From Panacagrimonas perspica (GTDB lineage: Bacteria; Pseudomonadota; Gammaproteobacteria; Nevskiales; Nevskiaceae), in assembly GCF_004364935.1 (NCBI RefSeq), contig NZ_SOBT01000010.1, positions 496,001-560,000 of the forward strand: 64,000 nt of DNA, in the 5' to 3' direction. This document shows positions 60,362 through 64,000 of this stretch, one piece after another. The notes under the pieces were generated by a model. That model saw only the letters and a program-made list of their open reading frames with translations. It did not search any database and was not told the DNA's origin. The position numbers were made by a program, and so were the translations under genes. Position 1 is the stretch's first letter. Each line of letters begins with the position of its first letter.

Positions 60362-60955
60362 ATGTCTCCAGGACACGATAAACCCGCGAAGCGAGCACGG
60401 TCAACCGTCGCCCCGACGGGCGGCGCGCTGCCGGCCCCGATTTCAGAGGCCGCGAAGGAATTCCTCGACCTGTTCTACCCGGTGCACTACAAGATCGGGA
60501 TCGGCATCGAGGACGCATTGCGGGGTGGGCGGCTGAGTCGCCACCAGGTCGCGATCCTGTGGCTGATCCGCTCGGCCGGCGAAGGCGGCCGCACGATTCC
60601 GCGCAAGGAGATCGAGCGCTCGATCACGCGCTGGTTCGAACTACGAAATTCCGCGATCTCGAAGACGTTGCGCGGGATGGCACGCGAACCGCTGAGCCTG
60701 CTCGAGATCCGCGAGCACCCGCTCTCGGGCCGTGAACGCGAGGTGATTCTCACGGCCAAGGGTGCGCGTGAAATCGAGCGCATGGTCGACGAGGGACGGC
60801 GCTTCATCCAGACGATGGTGAATCATCTCAGCGGCACCGAAGCCACCGACGGCGTCCACTTCCTGACGCGCGTGAGTTCGGTGATCGATGTCGTGCAGCC
60901 GGCGACCAAGGTGTCCGCCGGTCCGCCGCGGCGCAAGGCCGCGAAACCGCGATAA
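60362..60955 (+). CDS. MarR-like winged-helix regulator
   Basis: A 197-aa protein with basic ends (KPAKRARS, PRRKAAKPR) and a winged-helix core: FYPVHYKIGIGIEDALRGGRLSRHQVAILWLIRSAGEGG, then RWFELRNSAISKTLRGMAREPLSLLEIREHPLSGREREVILTAKGAREI (in pieces). The wing with SGREREVILT is MarR-like. ATG at 60362. Divergent from the P450 and probably its regulator through the palindrome at 60344. Confidence 0.82.
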   Translation: MSPGHDKPAKRARSTVAPTGGALPAPISEAAKEFLDLFYPVHYKIGIGIEDALRGGRLSRHQVAILWLIRSAGEGGRTIPRKEIERSITRWFELRNSAISKTLRGMAREPLSLLEIREHPLSGREREVILTAKGAREIERMVDEGRRFIQTMVNHLSGTEATDGVHFLTRVSSVIDVVQPATKVSAGPPRRKAAKPR

Positions 60956-60956
60956 C

Positions 60957-61024
60957 CGTAGCCCGGGTGAAACCCGGGGGTTGCGCCCCGCGTGTGAGGG
61001 AAACCCCGGGTTTTACCCGGGCGA
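60957..61024. repeat. REP-like palindrome 14
   Basis: CGTAGCCCGGGTGAAACCCG at the left, GGGTTTTACCCGGGCGAC at the right (diverged end), between the convergent regulator and lipase genes. Confidence 0.85.
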
Positions 61025-61032
61025 CACTGGCG

Positions 61033-61872
61033 TCAGCGTCCGACGCGTGCGCCGATCCAGTCCGTGAGGTCCTTCAGCACGATCGCCCGATCGGCCGGAA
61101 GCTCGTTGAAGATTTCGTGGTACAGGCCGTCGTAGACCTTCAGCGTCTTGTCCTTCGACGTCACGCGATCCACCACCATCTTGCTGCCTGCGACGCCGGC
61201 GAGCTTGTCATCGCTGCCATGCATGGCCAGCAGCGGCAACTGGATCAGCGGCAGAGCGGCCGGAAGGATCTCGACGAACTTGATGATCTCGCCGAGCGTT
61301 CGCGCCGGCACCTTGCCGTGCGCGTTCAGAGGATCGGCCGCGTAGTCGGCGACGACGGCCGGATCGCGTGAGACGAGGCCCGGATCGACGGCGAACAGCC
61401 CGGCCTTGGGCGCGATCGTCGACATGAACTTGGCGATCGGCTTCATCAGCGGCGGCGCACCATCCAGTGCGACCGCAGGCCCGGACAGGATCAGCGCGAA
61501 CAGCTTGCCGGGATTCTTCAGCGTGTAGCTCAGCGACAGCGCGCCGCCCATGCTGTGGCCCAGCAGGAACATCGGCTTGCGCGGCTGCTCGCGGCGCGCG
61601 ATCTCGACCACGTGATCGATGTCGTCGACGGTGTGCGCGAAGCGGTCGATCATCGTGCGCGGGCCGCCGGACTTGCCGTGCCCGCGATGATCCATCGCGT
61701 ACACCGCGCAGTCGGCATTCACCAGGGCTTCGGCCACGTGCGCGTATCGCCCGCTGTGTTCACCCAGGCCATGCACGATCACGACGACGGCCTTGGGCCG
61801 CGTCGGCAGCCAGCTCTGCCAGAAGATCTCGACATCCTTCTTGCCCTTGAAACGACCTTCCTTGCTCTTCAT
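61033..61872 (-). CDS. Monoacylglycerol-lipase-like alpha/beta hydrolase
   Basis: A 279-aa serine hydrolase. HGLGEHSGRY (oxyanion HG), GHSMGGAL (nucleophile Ser), HGSDD (Asp) and YHEIFNE (His) form the triad, as in bacterial monoacylglycerol lipases and lysophospholipases. DHRGHGKSGG is also typical. ATG at 61872, 5 bp after the WS/DGAT stop, so the two share an operon: neutral-lipid synthesis and turnover. Confidence 0.9.
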   Translation of the reverse strand: MKSKEGRFKGKKDVEIFWQSWLPTRPKAVVVIVHGLGEHSGRYAHVAEALVNADCAVYAMDHRGHGKSGGPRTMIDRFAHTVDDIDHVVEIARREQPRKPMFLLGHSMGGALSLSYTLKNPGKLFALILSGPAVALDGAPPLMKPIAKFMSTIAPKAGLFAVDPGLVSRDPAVVADYAADPLNAHGKVPARTLGEIIKFVEILPAALPLIQLPLLAMHGSDDKLAGVAGSKMVVDRVTSKDKTLKVYDGLYHEIFNELPADRAIVLKDLTDWIGARVGR

Positions 61873-61877
61873 CTGGC

Positions 61878-63368
61878 TCACTTCTTCTTGCTCGTGGCGG
61901 AATGGGGTGCGGTGGCCGGCTTGCCCAGCGCGATCATCTCGTCGAGCCCCGCCTGCAGACACTCGATCAGCAGCTCGGGCTCGGTGACGGCCGCGCGATC
62001 GCTGTTGATGCCGATGCAGCAGCGACCGTTGTGCGACATCATCACGATCATCATCCCGCATCCGGGCACCGGTGCGAACGGCCAGAACTGCGTGATCTCG
62101 GCACCGGCCATGTAAACCGGGTACGGAATGCCCGGGACATTGCTGATCTGCGCGTCCTGCGCCGCCGTGAAATCCGCCGTCATCGCCGTGATCGCAGCCA
62201 GCGGCAGCCGCGTGACCACCGGCATCATGCGGATCATGACGTCGAGCGCGGGCTCGGCGCGCGTCTGACTCACGAACTTCTGGATGTGACGCACGCGCTC
62301 GACCGGATCAGGAATGTCCAGCGGCGCCGCGTACTGGCTGCCCGCGAACTTGTTGCCGCCCATCGGATCGTTCTCGGTGCGCAGCGAGATCGGAAACCCG
62401 ATCGGCATCTTCGACAGCGAGACGCCCATCTCCTCGTGGTAGCGGCTGAAGCCGCCGACGAGGCCGGCGAGGAACACGTCGTTCAGCGAACCCTGCGCGG
62501 CTTTCGCGGCCGCCTTGAAGTCGGTGAGCGGAATCTCGATGCCATCGAAACGCCACGACAGGCTGCGCCGCTTGAACAGTCCGGAGCCCGGGACCGGTCG
62601 CGTGCCGAGCACGCGCTTGGCCGACGACAAGTAGTCCAGTCCCTTCTTCGCCGCGTCCGGATTGCGCATCCACTCGCCGATCGAACGCGTCAGCGTGGAC
62701 ACACGACCTGCCGCTTCCGAGGGCAACGCGAACAGGCGCTCGCGCACCTGGCGCGCCGCGACATCCGACGGCGACGGCGCGGGCCGATCGAACTTCTCCT
62801 CACGCGGAGGCGGCGGACGCGTGGTCTGGTCGCGCTGCTTGCCGAGCACGCGCGACAACAGCTGGATGATACCCAGGCCGTCCGATGTCGCGTGATGCAG
62901 CTTGAGCACGTAACCGGAACGACCGCCCTCCAGACCTTCGACCAGCGTCGCCTCCCACGGCGAGCGCGCCTTGTCGAATGGCGTCATCGCCAGGTTCTGC
63001 GCCAGGTCGAACAACTGGCGCTCCGTGCCGGGCTCCGGCAGGCGCACGCGGCGCAGGTGGTAGTCGAGATTGAAATCCGGATCCTCGACCCAGACCGGGT
63101 TGCCGACGCCGAAGCTGGGCTCGACGACGCGCTGGCGAAAACGCGGCACCGCCTCCGTCACCCAGCGATGACCGGCGACGAGGCGCTCCCACTCCGGCGT
63201 GGCGTCCATCACCAGCACCGAGGTCGTCGTCGAGCGCAGCCGCGGATCGACTTCCGCGCGCCACATCACGGCCTCGAACGCGCTCATCTCGGCGGGGCCG
63301 CCCCAGTCGCGCAGTTCGGCCAGGAGGTCGTCGTTCATCGGTTCGGCTTTGCCCATGTTCTTGCTCAT
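61878..63368 (-). CDS. Wax ester synthase/diacylglycerol acyltransferase (WS/DGAT)
   Basis: A 496-aa acyltransferase making wax esters or triacylglycerol from acyl-CoA. The active-site motif is HHATSDG (HHxxxDG) near residue 160. QISNVPGI and PGCGMMIVMMSHNGRCCIGINSD are C-terminal family segments. Start at ATG 63368 with AGGA upstream; MNDDLL at 63338 is possible. It suggests storage of excess acyl groups, common in hydrocarbon degraders. Confidence 0.92.
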   Translation of the reverse strand: MSKNMGKAEPMNDDLLAELRDWGGPAEMSAFEAVMWRAEVDPRLRSTTTSVLVMDATPEWERLVAGHRWVTEAVPRFRQRVVEPSFGVGNPVWVEDPDFNLDYHLRRVRLPEPGTERQLFDLAQNLAMTPFDKARSPWEATLVEGLEGGRSGYVLKLHHATSDGLGIIQLLSRVLGKQRDQTTRPPPPREEKFDRPAPSPSDVAARQVRERLFALPSEAAGRVSTLTRSIGEWMRNPDAAKKGLDYLSSAKRVLGTRPVPGSGLFKRRSLSWRFDGIEIPLTDFKAAAKAAQGSLNDVFLAGLVGGFSRYHEEMGVSLSKMPIGFPISLRTENDPMGGNKFAGSQYAAPLDIPDPVERVRHIQKFVSQTRAEPALDVMIRMMPVVTRLPLAAITAMTADFTAAQDAQISNVPGIPYPVYMAGAEITQFWPFAPVPGCGMMIVMMSHNGRCCIGINSDRAAVTEPELLIECLQAGLDEMIALGKPATAPHSATSKKK

Positions 63369-63389
63369 GCTTCTGTCCTGAAAGACTTC

Positions 63390-63408
63390 ACCGCAAAGGC
63401 GCAAAGGG
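63390..63408. repeat. Single arm of the ACCGCAAAGGCGCAAAGGG repeat
   Basis: A 19-bp match to the arm of the inverted repeat at 40137-40320, here without a partner, 22 bp upstream of the WS/DGAT start. Confidence 0.8.
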
Positions 63409-63438
63409 GTTTGCCCGCCTCCTGCTGCCATTTCGTAC

Positions 63439-63503
63439 GGTGTGCAAAGCGAAGCGTGCACACCGGACAGTGCGAATGGTGCGCACGCTTCGCTTTGCAC
63501 ACC
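63439..63503. repeat. Perfect 21-bp inverted repeat
   Basis: Left arm 63439-63459, right arm 63483-63503, beginning GGTGTGCAAAGCGAAGCGTG; spacer 23 bp. A separate intergenic palindrome family, between gpsA and the WS/DGAT gene. Confidence 0.92.
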
Positions 63504-63514
63504 CTACGGTCGCC

Positions 63515-64000
63515 TCAACCCGACTCCTGCTCCGCACCCGCCGCCAGACGACGCAGACCGCGAAACGCCTGCACCGCGCCGTGTTCGCCCTTCACCACCG
63601 CGGCGACCTCGCGGGCGATCGGCATGTCCACGCCGTACGTACCGGCGAGTTCCATGACGACGCTGCTGGTCTTGATGCCCTCGGCGACCATGTTCATCGA
63701 CGCGACGATCTCCGCCGTGGTCTTGCCGGCGGCGTACTGTTCGCCGACCTGGCGGTTGCGCGACAGCGGGCTCATGCAGGTGGTCAGCAGATCGCCCAGG
63801 CCGGTGAGGCCGGAGAAGGTTTCGGCGCGACCGCCGAGCGCTACGCCCAGTCGCGTGATTTCCGCGAGGCCACGCGTGATGACCATCGCGCGCGTGTTCT
63901 CGCCCACGCCGAGGCCCTGCCCCATGCCGGCGGAAATCGCGATGACGTTCTTCAGCGGGCCGCCCAGCTCGGATCCGATGACGTCGGTGTTGATGTAGAC
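63515..64000 (-). CDS. gpsA: NAD(P)-dependent glycerol-3-phosphate dehydrogenase, 5' end outside the window
   Basis: C-terminal 161 residues of GpsA, which makes sn-glycerol-3-phosphate for phospholipid and triacylglycerol synthesis. Reading from the right edge: [21 protein letters not shown] with the catalytic Lys, [15 protein letters not shown], then [26 protein letters not shown], all diagnostic. The gene starts outside the window. Its place before the WS/DGAT and lipase genes fits a glycerolipid theme. Confidence 0.93.
   Translation of the reverse strand, partial: VYINTDVIGSELGGPLKNVIAISAGMGQGLGVGENTRAMVITRGLAEITRLGVALGGRAETFSGLTGLGDLLTTCMSPLSRNRQVGEQYAAGKTTAEIVASMNMVAEGIKTSSVVMELAGTYGVDMPIAREVAAVVKGEHGAVQAFRGLRRLAAGAEQESG

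Noticed and set aside
61902-63998. 698-codon plus-strand frame opposite WS/DGAT and gpsA
   Set aside because: Crosses two real minus-strand genes with strong motifs; composition is that of a shadow.

Overview
The window is GC-rich bacterial chromosome, almost fully coding. The gene families present (paired DUF1329 proteins with a DUF1302 porin-like protein, a Ycf48-like propeller and an RND exporter; AlkB/XylM-type hydroxylases; many SDRs, acyl-CoA dehydrogenases, CoA ligases; a wax-ester synthase/DGAT; REP-like intergenic palindromes) suggest a hydrocarbon- or steroid/terpenoid-degrading gammaproteobacterium, perhaps of the Nevskiales (Solimonas/Hydrocarboniphaga type). The taxonomic guess is inference. 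No rRNA, tRNA, CRISPR, integrase or transposase was seen.

Layout. 0-3.5 kb: truncated DHA2 exporter, LysR regulator divergent from an SDR, and a DapA-family protein that has lost its catalytic residues. 3.7-12.5 kb (minus): an envelope operon DUF1329 / Ycf48-like / DUF1302 barrel / DUF1329 / RND transporter, closed by a strong terminator. 12.5-13.5 kb: a 1-kb non-coding stretch with two copies of a shared operator. 13.5-19.5 kb (minus): epoxide hydrolase, an unusual ferredoxin-reductase-flavoprotein fusion, and a NarL-type two-component pair. 19.5-24.2 kb (minus): limonene-epoxide-hydrolase-like protein, SDR, Tat amidohydrolase, hypothetical protein, phosphotransferase. 24.5-28.2 kb: MarR, degenerate class II aldolase, CoA ligase, MerR. 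28.4-34.7 kb: first membrane hydroxylase, flavin reductase, membrane protein, XylB-like alcohol dehydrogenase, CurA-like reductase, XylA-like reductase. 34.9-39.5 kb (plus): membrane protein, two secreted proteins, ECF sigma and anti-sigma. 39.6-46.6 kb (minus): styrene-oxide-isomerase homologue, CoA ligase, enoyl-CoA hydratase, second membrane hydroxylase, two acyl-CoA dehydrogenases. 46.8-49.5 kb: TetR divergent from a dienoyl-CoA-reductase-like SDR and an FGE-family protein. 49.5-52.1 kb (minus): two CoxIII-like/CoxIV-like pairs without CoxI/II plus a membrane protein. 52.3-64 kb: AraC, aldehyde dehydrogenase, SDR, lipocalin-like protein, frameshifted cupin, MAPEG protein, enoyl-CoA hydratase, SnoaL-like protein, P450, MarR-like regulator, lipase, WS/DGAT and truncated GpsA.

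How it may work together: the membrane hydroxylases, fed by the XylA-like reductase, would oxidise a methyl or alkyl group; the XylB-like and aldehyde dehydrogenases would carry it to an acid; CoA ligases, acyl-CoA dehydrogenases, hydratases and SDRs would do beta-oxidation-like steps; P450, flavoprotein, epoxide hydrolases and the isomerase homologue would handle epoxides or ring oxygenation; the RND/DUF operon would move the hydrophobic substrate across the envelope.

The most notable signal is a 14-bp palindromic operator (consensus GTAYGGTWYCNTAY) at eight intergenic places over 43 kb, several inside recognisable promoters, one between the TetR gene and its divergent SDR. It suggests that these scattered operons form one regulon. 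Fourteen REP-like palindromes lie between genes, and some supply the stop codons of flanking genes.
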